Positions 6,544-13,261 of a stretch of DNA of 13,261 bases are shown in pieces. Each line of letters starts with the position of its first letter. The first letter of the stretch is position 1. The position numbers and the translations under genes were made by a program. A model generated the notes under the pieces. The model searched no databases. It was not told the origin of the DNA and saw only the letters and a program-made list of their open reading frames with translations. Source of the DNA: Planctomycetota bacterium (GTDB lineage Bacteria > Planctomycetota > Brocadiia > JAJRTI01); assembly GCA_024278415.1 (NCBI GenBank), contig JAJRTI010000355.1:1-13261 (forward strand). The letters are read 5' to 3'.

Positions 6544-9411
6544 ATGATCCGTGCGCACCACCTTCTGCCCCTGGCCCTCTGCTCAGTGCTGCTCGCCCAA
6601 GAGGAGCGCCTGCTCACCGACAACGGCCTCGGCAACGAACGCTACAGCGAATACAAGAACGCCGCGCGCATAGCGACCGGCGGCCGGTACACGCCGCGGC
6701 CGGCATTTTCGTCCGGCAAAGGCGACCCGCCCGTCATTCCATTCGCCAAGGGCGCGCTTACCAACGGCGACTCGTCGTTCAGTTGGAAACGCAAGCCGGG
6801 GCCGTATTCGTACTGGCAGCGCCAGGCGCGGGGCGAGGTCGAGTTCGACCTGCTCAAACCGTTCCGCATCACCCGCGTGCGCGTGTGCGTGCTCAACTCC
6901 GGGCCCCATGGCACGTCGAAGATCGAGCTGCTCAAGCGCGGCGATCCGCTCGAATTCCCGGAGCTGCTCAAGATCGGGGAACTGAAACCCAAGAAGGGCT
7001 GGAACGAGTTCAAGGACGTGAACACGCTCGCGGACGGCGTGCGGCTGCGGTTCACGGTTGAGCCGGGCAAATCGTACATCACGCTCTCGGAAGTCGAGAT
7101 CTGGGGCAAGCCGGCCCCAGCCGGCGCCGCGCCTAGCGCGCCTCGGCGCAAGGGCGGCAAGTCGATCGCCGAGGCCGGGATCGAGTGGTACGCGTTCGAC
7201 TTTGGGCCGGAGTCCTCGCCTACGTTCGCCAACTTCACAGGCGTGTCCAAGGACGTGGTCTACACCAAAGAACGCGGGTACGGCTGGCTGCCGTATCGCG
7301 AGGGCAAGCCTATGACGCCGAGCAACTTTGGCCCTGAGAGCAAGCGAGTGCCCGGCCTTGGCGAGCGCGACCGCGCGACGCGCGGCAGCGCCTGCGTGGA
7401 CAGCCTGTACCGCGATTTCGTTATGACGTCGCAGTATTACCACACGCAAGTGCAGCAAACGTTCGCGCTCGACCTGCCCAGCGGCAAGTACCGCGTCATG
7501 ACGTTCCACGGCGACTTCCAATACGGCCGGCCGGGCGTGCAAAACTGGTGGATCGACGCCGAGGGCAAGCGCGTTGTGGAGAAGCTCGTCATGCCGCGGG
7601 GGCTCGCGGCGGACGCGGTCTTCGACGTGGACGTGGCTGACGGCCAACTCACGCTCACGCTTGATGCGTCTGCAAGCAAGCCGGCCCAATGCGGGTTCCT
7701 GCTCAACGGGCTCGTGGTCCTTCCGATCAACGACGCACAGCAGGCCGCGTTCGCCGCCGCAAAGATTCAGAAGATTCGCGCGGCCGTCAAACGCGAGCGC
7801 AAGGAGTTGTTCGACAACACGTTCGTGGAGAAGCCGTACGTGGAGGACGCGCCCATGCCGGCGCTTTCGCCAGAGGATCGGGCGCGCGGGTTCGCTGTGT
7901 TCGCGCCGAACTGGATGCGGAACATCTACCCCAACAGCGTCCCGCGGCCGGCCGAGTTGAAGCGGCCGCTGGCGTGCTTCGCGTGCCCCGGCGAGTACGA
8001 GCCCCTGGCGGTGGCCGCGCGCGCGCTCAAGGACCTGAAGGCCCTGTCGTGCACGGTGACCGACCTCGCCGGGCCGGGCCGCATCCCCGCGAGCGCGGTC
8101 GACGTGCGCGTCGTGCGCTGCTGGCCGCAGCGCCTGGGCAGCAGTTGGAGCACCGAGTGGCGCGTCATGCCAGAATTGCTGGAGCATAAGCCGAGCGTGG
8201 ACGTGGCCGCGGACACGACGCAAGAGTTTTGGCTGACCGTGCGCGTGCCGGATGATGCGCGGCCCGGCCTATACAAGGGCTTCGCTGTGCTGGCCGCGGC
8301 TAACGCCGGCCGAGCGCGCATCCCCGTGGCCGTCGAGGTGCTGCCGTTCCGCCTGCGCAAAAATGAGCGGCCCGTGGGCATGTACTGGCGCGACAACAAG
8401 GTCGCGGGCACGCCCCTGCGCGACAAGCAAGTACGGGACATGGTCGAGCACGGCATGACCACGCTCACCATGGGCGCTGTGTTCCCCAGCCTGCGCAACG
8501 AGGCCGGCGCTGTCGTGCTCGACGTGGCCGAGCTGCGCACGTTCCTCCAGGAGATCAAGCGGCTCGGCATCGAGGGCCCCATCCCGTATCACGCGTCTTC
8601 GCTCATGACCAAGATCAAGCGCGCGTTCCCCGGCAAGACGCAGGAGGAACTCGACGCGCTCTACGTGGAGGCCATTCGCCAATTGGAGGCGGTCTCGTCG
8701 CGGCCCGACACGCCGAAGCTGCTCTACTATCCGGTCGACGAGATTGGAAGCAACGACAAGCGCGGCAAGAAGGCGCACGACGAGTGCGCGCTCATCGCCA
8801 AGGTCCCCGGCGCGACGAGTTACATCACGGTGAACAACTACAAGGGCGGCGAGAAGTGGGGCGACACGTTCGACATTTGGTGCGGCAATATCATCTACAC
8901 CCGCGAACAGGAGCAGAAGCTGCTTGCCCGCGGCAAGCGCTACATGCGCTACGGCTCCGCGTATCTCAATGACCCGCGCAAGGCGCGCAACACCTGCGGC
9001 TTCGGGTTCTACCGTCGCCCGGCCGAGGCCATGTTCTACTGGCACTACCAGGCGTACGTGGGCGACCCGTTCAACGACTTCGACGGCGGGAGCCGAGACT
9101 GGTGCGCGGCCTACCCCGGGCCGAACGGCGAGTTGATCCCCACGACCGATTGGGAAGGCCTGCGCGAGGGCGTGGACGACATGCGTTACATCGCGACGCT
9201 GAAGCACTACGCCGCACTAGCGGCCAAGACGCCCGCCGGCAAAGCCGCGTCCGCCCGCGCGCTGAAAGTCCTGAACGAAGTCCTCGCTCCCGACGACCCG
9301 AACCAGTCCGCCTACACCTTCCGCAGCGACCTGAGCGACGACGAGTTCCACGCGCTGCGCCGCAAGCTGGTGGACGCTATCCTTGAACTTCGGAATGTGG
9401 TGGGAGAGTAG
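6544..9411 (+). CDS. Secreted multidomain glycoside hydrolase-like protein (GH123/DUF4091-like)
   Basis: The product is 955 residues. A signal peptide covers about residues 1-18 (MIRAHH, then LLPLALCSVLL; likely cut after LLA). Residues about 90-190 form a discoidin-like beta-sandwich ending in ITLSEVEIWG. Residues about 212-395 form a second sandwich (WYAFDFGPESSP, ERGYGWLP, LPSGKYRVMTFHGD, GFLLNGLVVLP) of the kind seen in lyases and malectin-like modules. Residues about 450-602 are a beta domain, and about 608-890 a TIM-barrel-like region containing YYPVDEIGSND (DE at 732-733) and WEGLREGVDDMRYIATL (870-886), both typical of GH123 and DUF4091 proteins. In GH123 an adjacent Asp-Glu pair carries out substrate-assisted hydrolysis of N-acetyl-galactosaminides. 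The equivalence here is inferred, and another glycan is possible. Start chosen by the AGGGAG site and signal peptide. LALC is not a proper lipobox, so it is probably released rather than lipid-anchored. Confidence 0.8.
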   Translation: MIRAHHLLPLALCSVLLAQEERLLTDNGLGNERYSEYKNAARIATGGRYTPRPAFSSGKGDPPVIPFAKGALTNGDSSFSWKRKPGPYSYWQRQARGEVEFDLLKPFRITRVRVCVLNSGPHGTSKIELLKRGDPLEFPELLKIGELKPKKGWNEFKDVNTLADGVRLRFTVEPGKSYITLSEVEIWGKPAPAGAAPSAPRRKGGKSIAEAGIEWYAFDFGPESSPTFANFTGVSKDVVYTKERGYGWLPYREGKPMTPSNFGPESKRVPGLGERDRATRGSACVDSLYRDFVMTSQYYHTQVQQTFALDLPSGKYRVMTFHGDFQYGRPGVQNWWIDAEGKRVVEKLVMPRGLAADAVFDVDVADGQLTLTLDASASKPAQCGFLLNGLVVLPINDAQQAAFAAAKIQKIRAAVKRERKELFDNTFVEKPYVEDAPMPALSPEDRARGFAVFAPNWMRNIYPNSVPRPAELKRPLACFACPGEYEPLAVAARALKDLKALSCTVTDLAGPGRIPASAVDVRVVRCWPQRLGSSWSTEWRVMPELLEHKPSVDVAADTTQEFWLTVRVPDDARPGLYKGFAVLAAANAGRARIPVAVEVLPFRLRKNERPVGMYWRDNKVAGTPLRDKQVRDMVEHGMTTLTMGAVFPSLRNEAGAVVLDVAELRTFLQEIKRLGIEGPIPYHASSLMTKIKRAFPGKTQEELDALYVEAIRQLEAVSSRPDTPKLLYYPVDEIGSNDKRGKKAHDECALIAKVPGATSYITVNNYKGGEKWGDTFDIWCGNIIYTREQEQKLLARGKRYMRYGSAYLNDPRKARNTCGFGFYRRPAEAMFYWHYQAYVGDPFNDFDGGSRDWCAAYPGPNGELIPTTDWEGLREGVDDMRYIATLKHYAALAAKTPAGKAASARALKVLNEVLAPDDPNQSAYTFRSDLSDDEFHALRRKLVDAILELRNVVGE

Positions 9412-9480
9412 GGTTGCGGAATGGTTGATGGGCGAGGGGCACAACTACCGGCTCTTGGCCGGCTGTAAGCGGCGCGGCCT

Positions 9481-9618
9481 CTGGAACCCCCACGGGGTTC
9501 CGTCTTCCAGCCCAGGGTAGTGGACGCAGTCCGCTACCCTGGGAACTGGCCGCCAATGACCCACCAACCCCAACGGGGTTGCGTCCTCGGAGGTGACGGA
9601 ACCCCGTTGGGATTCCAG
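9481..9618. repeat. Palindromic element 3 with terminal inverted repeats, MITE- or REP-like
   Basis: The 138-base element begins CTGGAACCCC and ends GGGATTCCAG. Its terminal 21 bases (9481-9501 and 9598-9618) are reverse complements at 19 positions, and each end is itself a hairpin (9483-9490 with 9494-9501 is a perfect 8-bp stem). Inside are a strong hairpin (9511-9525 with 9529-9543; outer 10 bp CCCAGGGTAG/CTACCCTGGG perfect) and a third CAACCCC/GGGGTTG stem (9565-9571 with 9575-9581). It holds no gene. It lies between the convergent stops at 9411 and 9694, so it could stop transcription from both sides. No target-site duplication was found. Similar CAACCCC-GGGGTTG and CCCAGGGTAG hairpins recur in intergenic DNA of planctomycete-like genomes, by recall only. 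Confidence 0.7.
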
Positions 9619-9660
9619 ATCAGAACTGCTGGCGTCAGCCGAAACCCAGTAGTTACACCC

Positions 9661-9692
9661 ATGACCAATGGCTGATCACCAAATGACCAATG
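9661..9692. repeat. Short degenerate repeat of ATGACCAATG units
   Basis: ATGACCAATG occurs at 9661-9670 and again at 9683-9692, with a diverged unit (GATCACCAAA) between. On the minus strand this reads as spaced ATTGGTCAT units. Such short reiterated units are common in intergenic DNA of large environmental genomes (recall). It ends just before the stop codon of the minus-strand gene at 9694. Confidence 0.5.
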
Positions 9693-9693
9693 A

Positions 9694-10827
9694 CTACTTC
9701 CCCCACGACATGGTCGCGCTGCTGCCGGCAGGCAACGTGATTTCACGCGAACCCTGTGGCAAGCCAAAGAACGCCGCGTTCGTGCGCACCGTGCAGGTGA
9801 TCGCCGCGCGGGTCGGGTTGTGCGCGTACACGTCGAGCTTCGTCCGCGTCCACCAAACCACAAGCCGCACGCGCGCGTCGGTGCAAGTGGCCGGATGGCC
9901 GACGACCAACTGCGCAGCCCGCGGGTTCAGATCCACCGTGGCGTAGCCCGTGCCGTTGTGCACGGTCATGCAGCTCAGGGGGCCGCGGTTGATCTGCTTG
10001 GCCGCGCTCCAGTTGGCGTTGAGGCCGGTCGTTTCGACGAACAGATCCGTGGGCATGCGCGTCTTGGACAGCGTCGCGGCGAACGCGCCGCCCTGCGCGC
10101 TCGCAAGCAACCGGCCGGTCGTGTCCTCGACTTGGCCTCGCGTGGCTTGCACGCGGTACGCCGGCTCGCAGCCGATTCCGAGCGTGCGCCGAATGTCGTC
10201 GAATGCCTGGTTGCCCTGCTCGATGCTCACCGGCGCGGACGCAGCCATGAAACGCAGGCGCAGCGTCTCGCCCTTGCGCATGCGCCGGCCCTGGAGCGCG
10301 AGGCCGAACACGCTGCCGAGGAGCCGCTCCGTTAGCGTGACCTTCGCGCGCACCGGCGTCAGCGGGAACACCGCGCCCGCGCCGCGCGTGGGATTCGGGA
10401 ACGCGGCCAGGTAGTTGCCGAGCGCCATGTCGCCGCTCGCGACCCACGGCCGCGCGCAGCGCACGCCCACGCGCGTCAGCGCGCGGCCGTCCGCGAAGCT
10501 CACGAACGCGTGGTCGCCGATGCCCTCGGGCCGGCTGCCGTAGTCGCTGAACGCGTACGCGGCCAACGGCATGGGTGACTTCGCACTGAACGTGAAGTTC
10601 CGCTTCGCGGCGATCGTGATCTCGTTGAAGCTGATGCCGGCGCGCTCGAACCGCGCGGTCGGCGTCGTGCGCCGCAGCGTGTACGTGAAGTACTCCATGG
10701 GCACGGTGCGGTACGATGGCGCGCAGTCCCGGCGCCGCGGCGTGCCCGGAGGGTACTTGTTCCGCACGACCTGGCGGAGGATCTGCACCTCGGGCCCGGC
10801 CACGTCGAACAGGTTGGCCGACGACAC
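9694..10827 (-). CDS. C-terminal part of a large secreted protein, separated by an in-frame TAA
   Basis: The 377 residues from the GTG at 10827 are in the same frame as the upstream gene, whose TAA is at 10833-10831; only one codon (GAA) lies between. There is no signal peptide, and the start (SSANLFDVAGPEVQILRQ) reads like the middle of a protein, so I read it as the continuation of the 741-residue upstream part. It is rich in beta-strand patterns, ends with an Ig-like stretch (ITLPAGSSATMSW), and contains no catalytic motif I recognise. If translated alone it would need reinitiation at GTG; a GAGGG sits 10 bases before that codon, so termination-reinitiation is possible, but the product would then lack an export signal. 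The stop is TAG at 9696-9694. Function unknown; a role in an extracellular or periplasmic glycan-related protein is inferred from the N-terminal part. Confidence 0.6.
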   Translation of the reverse strand: MSSANLFDVAGPEVQILRQVVRNKYPPGTPRRRDCAPSYRTVPMEYFTYTLRRTTPTARFERAGISFNEITIAAKRNFTFSAKSPMPLAAYAFSDYGSRPEGIGDHAFVSFADGRALTRVGVRCARPWVASGDMALGNYLAAFPNPTRGAGAVFPLTPVRAKVTLTERLLGSVFGLALQGRRMRKGETLRLRFMAASAPVSIEQGNQAFDDIRRTLGIGCEPAYRVQATRGQVEDTTGRLLASAQGGAFAATLSKTRMPTDLFVETTGLNANWSAAKQINRGPLSCMTVHNGTGYATVDLNPRAAQLVVGHPATCTDARVRLVVWWTRTKLDVYAHNPTRAAITCTVRTNAAFFGLPQGSREITLPAGSSATMSWGK

Positions 10828-10830
10828 TTC

Positions 10831-10833
10831 TTA
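10831..10833 (-). other. In-frame TAA interrupting a probable single gene of about 1,120 codons
   Basis: On the coding strand the text is GGC GGC TAA GAA GTG TCG, joining ARLEGGVSEGG to EVSSANLFDV with no frame change. A single base change from CAA, AAA or GAA would make this TAA. The downstream frame then stays open for 378 codons. This suggests a recent nonsense mutation, a sequencing or assembly error, or programmed readthrough. Confidence 0.7.
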
Positions 10834-13056
10834 GCCGCCCTCGCTGACGCCGCCTTCCAGACGCGCGGTCACCGCGACCTTGCCGCTGGAGCCGGTGCTC
10901 ACGCCGTCCCAGCTCGGCGGGAACTCGCCGCTCGGATCCATCGGACACGGCGCGCTCCACGTGGGCGCCCACCCGGCATACACGCATCCGGTCGTGCCGC
11001 TCGTGTAGATCATGCGGCCCTCGCGATTGCGCTGGAGGCAGGCGGAGATCGTGTTCTGGTGGTCGCCGCACTGGTTCACGTACGTCTGCGAAAAACGAAT
11101 GCGAATGCCCGGCGACAGCAGCTTGCCTCCGTTGGCGTCCGTTGCGCGCAGGTGGAACACGTGCTGGCGGTCGTGCAGCTCGGGGAACACCCGCTCGCAG
11201 CGTTCGCCGTTGTTGGCGAACCGCAGAAGCGGCTGTCCGCGGTCGGACACCTCCACCTCCTTGATCCCAACCGGCGAGGAGACCGCGAACCGCAGCCTCG
11301 CGCGGTCGGAGCCCGGCGTGGCCGCGCCCCAAGACATCACGTTGAGGCCTTGCCAGTCCTCCAACTTCGGGCCGCTGGAGAGGTACGCGCGGTGCGGGTT
11401 GAGCCAGTAGAGCAGCCCGGCCTGCCGCTGCGGCGTGATCTGCTCGCGCAGGTCGTTCGCGTCCCGCACGCGCCACACGTTCTGCAAACCCGTGGCCGCG
11501 GCCTGCTTGACCTTGGCCGGCGAGTCCACGAGGTGCAGCGCGAGCGGCGCGAGGTTGTGGAACTGCGCGTTCAGCGCGAGGTAGTAGTCGAGCGAGTCGT
11601 CGATGAGCCGGCCGTTCTCATACGTGTGCACTGCGCAGGCCGTCATGTTCTTGAGGATCTGTGGGTCGCGGCCCGGGTGGCGATGGAGGCGCGTGATCGC
11701 GAGGAAGCCGCTGTGCATCTGGCTGCCCCAGAAGTTGTACGTGTCGTCGATGTGTTTGCCGTCGGCCGCGAGGCCCGGCGGCTTGGGGAAGTCGAACTCG
11801 CCGAACGCGACATACTCGTCGCCCTGGAGCGTGCGGTAGTCGAGCCCGGGCAGTGCGAGGAAGTCCGCGCTCGACTCGCGCTTGCACTCCTCTCGCAGCT
11901 TGTTCCAGTTCGCCGGCGTCAAGTCCTCCAGCCGCTCCGCGAACAACACGGCCTGGTAGCCTGCTGCGCGCGCCGCGCGGCAATAGTCGGCGACCGTGCC
12001 CTGGCCGCCGGAGAAGCGGGTCCGCGCACCGGCGAGCACGCGGTAGTGTTTCCACGCCGGCGGATCGGGGAACTTTTCCTTGCTCCAGTCGATCGGCCGG
12101 CCGGGGTATTTCTCCGGGCGGGTCGCCGGGTTCGCGGGCGTCTTGTACCCGCCGAACGGGCTTTCCGCCGCAAGCCACTGGACCAGGTTGACGCAGAGCC
12201 GGCCGGTATCGCTGGGCAGCCCTCCCGCGCCGCGTTCCCACACGATGCCCTCCATGGACTTGTGCCGCGCGCCCCAGAAGGTCCAGTTGGGCCAGAGCGC
12301 GAAGATCGCGGCCCGGCCGCGGCCCAGGTGGCGCACGGCCACGATAGGCGGCTCGGCCGCGTACGTCGCCGGGACGCTGTCCATCGCGGGCGACTTGGTC
12401 TTGGCGCGCACGGACCGCGCGGACTTCTCGCCTCGCACGATCACCTGCCAATCGTCGCTGAGTTGCGGCGCGTAGAGCGTCTTCTGGGCGTCGGCGCGCC
12501 AGGGCCGCGCGGGGAAGTAAACGGTCTTGACGCCCTCGGTGATCGGCGAACGCGCGATGTTCGTGGTCCACGAATACCACCAGCGGATGTAGCGCGGCTG
12601 CTTGTAGAGCCGGTCGGGATCGGTCACTTGTTCGTCGAGCAACTGCGCGCCCCAGCGCTTGAGCAGCACGTTCGCCGCGACGCGGCCCTTGTCCCATCCG
12701 CCCGTACCCATGCAGGCGAGCACGCCTCCCCCGGCGCGGCAGTAGGCGTCGATCGCGTCGAGAGCCTTCGCATACTTCGGCTGAAGCTGCCCGCGTTCGT
12801 TCGCGGGCGGGATGTCCGTGAGCACGACCGCGCTGAACGGCTTCAGCGTGTCCATGCTCACGTCGTCCCACTTGAGCGTGCCCACTTCGAGCCCGGCCTT
12901 GCGCAGGTCCGCCGCGGAGTCGTAGTCCTCCAGGTAAACGAACTGCCGGGAGACGAACGCGACGGATGGCGCGGCGTGGGCTGCTGACCATGAGGCCGAC
13001 AGGGCGCCAAGACAGAGGAGAAGCATGGCGATGCCGATTGCGTTGTTGCGCTTCAT
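10831..13056 (-). CDS. N-terminal part of a large secreted protein with GATase-like and PHP-like regions
   Basis: The 741-residue product starts with a clear signal peptide (MKRNN, a hydrophobic core with MLLLCLGAL, likely cut after AHA at 28). The second of two adjacent Met codons is used because GAGGA lies 7 bases before it; a farther Met at 13119 would put 21 odd residues before the signal. Residues about 31-300 look like a ThuA/GATase-like alpha-beta domain (FSAVVLTDIPP, AGGGVLACMGTGGWDKG, GRGRAAIFALWPNW). Residues about 335-555 resemble a PHP-type barrel (TVADYCRAARAAGYQAVLFAE, ADFLALPGLDYRTLQGDEYVAFG), but the usual HxH and TDH metal ligands are replaced (ARTRFS, FAERLED). Residues about 585-741 look like a beta-sandwich that runs straight into the TAA and on into the downstream part. 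Domain names are inferred from pattern, not search. Role unknown; secretion is well supported. Confidence 0.75.
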   Translation of the reverse strand: MKRNNAIGIAMLLLCLGALSASWSAAHAAPSVAFVSRQFVYLEDYDSAADLRKAGLEVGTLKWDDVSMDTLKPFSAVVLTDIPPANERGQLQPKYAKALDAIDAYCRAGGGVLACMGTGGWDKGRVAANVLLKRWGAQLLDEQVTDPDRLYKQPRYIRWWYSWTTNIARSPITEGVKTVYFPARPWRADAQKTLYAPQLSDDWQVIVRGEKSARSVRAKTKSPAMDSVPATYAAEPPIVAVRHLGRGRAAIFALWPNWTFWGARHKSMEGIVWERGAGGLPSDTGRLCVNLVQWLAAESPFGGYKTPANPATRPEKYPGRPIDWSKEKFPDPPAWKHYRVLAGARTRFSGGQGTVADYCRAARAAGYQAVLFAERLEDLTPANWNKLREECKRESSADFLALPGLDYRTLQGDEYVAFGEFDFPKPPGLAADGKHIDDTYNFWGSQMHSGFLAITRLHRHPGRDPQILKNMTACAVHTYENGRLIDDSLDYYLALNAQFHNLAPLALHLVDSPAKVKQAAATGLQNVWRVRDANDLREQITPQRQAGLLYWLNPHRAYLSSGPKLEDWQGLNVMSWGAATPGSDRARLRFAVSSPVGIKEVEVSDRGQPLLRFANNGERCERVFPELHDRQHVFHLRATDANGGKLLSPGIRIRFSQTYVNQCGDHQNTISACLQRNREGRMIYTSGTTGCVYAGWAPTWSAPCPMDPSGEFPPSWDGVSTGSSGKVAVTARLEGGVSEGG

Positions 13057-13063
13057 CATCCGG

Positions 13064-13068
13064 TCCTC
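13064..13068 (-). promoter_or_regulatory. Shine-Dalgarno site choosing the second of two Met codons
   Basis: GAGGA on the minus strand lies 4 bases before an ATG at 13059 and 7 bases before the next at 13056. The 7-base spacing favours 13056 (MKRNNAIGIA), though use of 13059 would add only one Met. Confidence 0.6.
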
Positions 13069-13152
13069 AGCAAGCGGAATGTGCTTTGGCTTGACTCCCC
13101 CCGCGGTTTCCAGCGGCATACTTTTGGGTGCAGGTCTGAACGTACGTAGTAA

Positions 13153-13226
13153 ACTGGGCGTTCATTCCCGTGGTGCGCCGGCGCAGAATGCACATGCGCC
13201 GAAGGCGCATCACAACATAGCCCAGT
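13153..13226. repeat. Palindromic element 4 upstream of the split secreted gene
   Basis: The ends ACTGGGC (13153-13159) and GCCCAGT (13220-13226) pair, and inside them the arms with TGGTGCGCC-GGCGCA (13171-13185) and TGCGCC-GAA-GGCGCATCA (13195-13212) pair around a 9-base loop at 13186-13194. The middle of the arms has diverged and one arm carries 3 extra bases. The right arm also contains its own 7-bp hairpin, ATGCGCC/GGCGCAT. It lies about 100 bases upstream of the start at 13056 and could lie in or before that gene's leader. I see no convincing promoter there. Confidence 0.5.
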
Positions 13227-13231
13227 GCAAG

Positions 13232-13261
13232 CTCGTTCGGTCGCGTCAGCGGGCGAACGAG
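13232..13261. repeat. Inverted repeat reaching the right edge of the window
   Basis: CTCGTTCG (13232-13239) and CGAACGAG (13254-13261) are perfect reverse complements; a further inner stem (13241-13244 with 13249-13252, one G-T pair) closes a GTCA loop. The structure may extend beyond the window, so its full size is unknown. Confidence 0.5.

Noticed and set aside
6544..6600. Lipoprotein signal in the GH123-like protein (LALC)
   Set aside because: The residue before Cys is Leu rather than Gly, Ala or Ser, and a normal signal peptidase I site (LLA) follows.
10831..10833. TAA reassigned as a sense codon throughout the organism
   Set aside because: The left-edge gene (TAA at 1429) and the pilin gene (TAA at 1845) end at TAA exactly where their proteins should end, so TAA is a normal stop here.
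9743..11476. Long minus-strand open frame (about 577 residues) overlapping the split gene
   Set aside because: It is an Arg-, Ala- and Gly-rich shadow in another frame of GC-rich coding DNA. It also crosses the TAA region and so could suggest a frameshift, but the two real halves are in the same frame, so no frameshift is needed.
1..13261. CRISPR array, tRNA, rRNA, transposase, toxin-antitoxin or phage genes
   Set aside because: No regularly spaced repeats, no cloverleaf or rRNA motifs, and no DDE or integrase-like protein were found on either strand by reading.

Overview
This is a GC-rich window (clearly above 60% G+C by eye) from a bacterium. The organism cannot be named from the sequence. 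Large secreted multidomain carbohydrate-active proteins, a Flp-type pilin and many intergenic palindromes recall Planctomycetota or neighbouring environmental phyla such as Hydrogenedentota or Armatimonadota; this is an inference from gene style. TAA, TAG and TGA are all used as stops, so the genetic code appears standard.

Layout, left to right. (1) The 3' end of a large gene (1-1431, +) has an Ig-like stretch followed by two tandem copies of a sugar-binding-like beta-sandwich. (2) A near-perfect palindrome (1454-1532) is followed by a sigma70-like promoter, a 59-residue Flp/type IVb pilin-like gene (1668-1847, +) and glycerol kinase glpK (1907-3361, +). (3) On the minus strand, convergent with glpK, lies a cobQ-arfB pair: adenosylcobyric acid synthase (3913-5457) followed after 4 bases by a GGQ-motif ribosome-rescue hydrolase (3480-3908). 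(4) A second long palindrome (5559-5684) separates cobQ from a small polytopic membrane protein (5720-6160, -). (5) A divergent control region leads to a 955-residue secreted protein (6544-9411, +) with two beta-sandwich binding regions and a GH123/DUF4091-like catalytic region. (6) A third palindromic element with 21-bp terminal inverted repeats (9481-9618) lies between convergent genes. (7) On the minus strand is a very large secreted protein cut by one in-frame TAA: an N-terminal part (10831-13056; signal peptide, GATase-like and PHP-like regions) and a C-terminal part (9694-10827). (8) A fourth palindrome (13153-13226) lies upstream of it, and an inverted repeat reaches the right edge.

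How the genes fit together. The three large proteins (the left-edge gene, the GH123-like protein and the split protein) look like an outward-facing polysaccharide-handling set, although they are interleaved with housekeeping genes (glpK, cobQ, arfB) and are not one operon. The most notable points are the in-frame stop inside the large secreted protein and the repeated occurrence of unrelated long palindromes in the intergenic spaces. I see no CRISPR array, tRNA, rRNA, transposase or phage gene, and no convincing new defence or mobile system.
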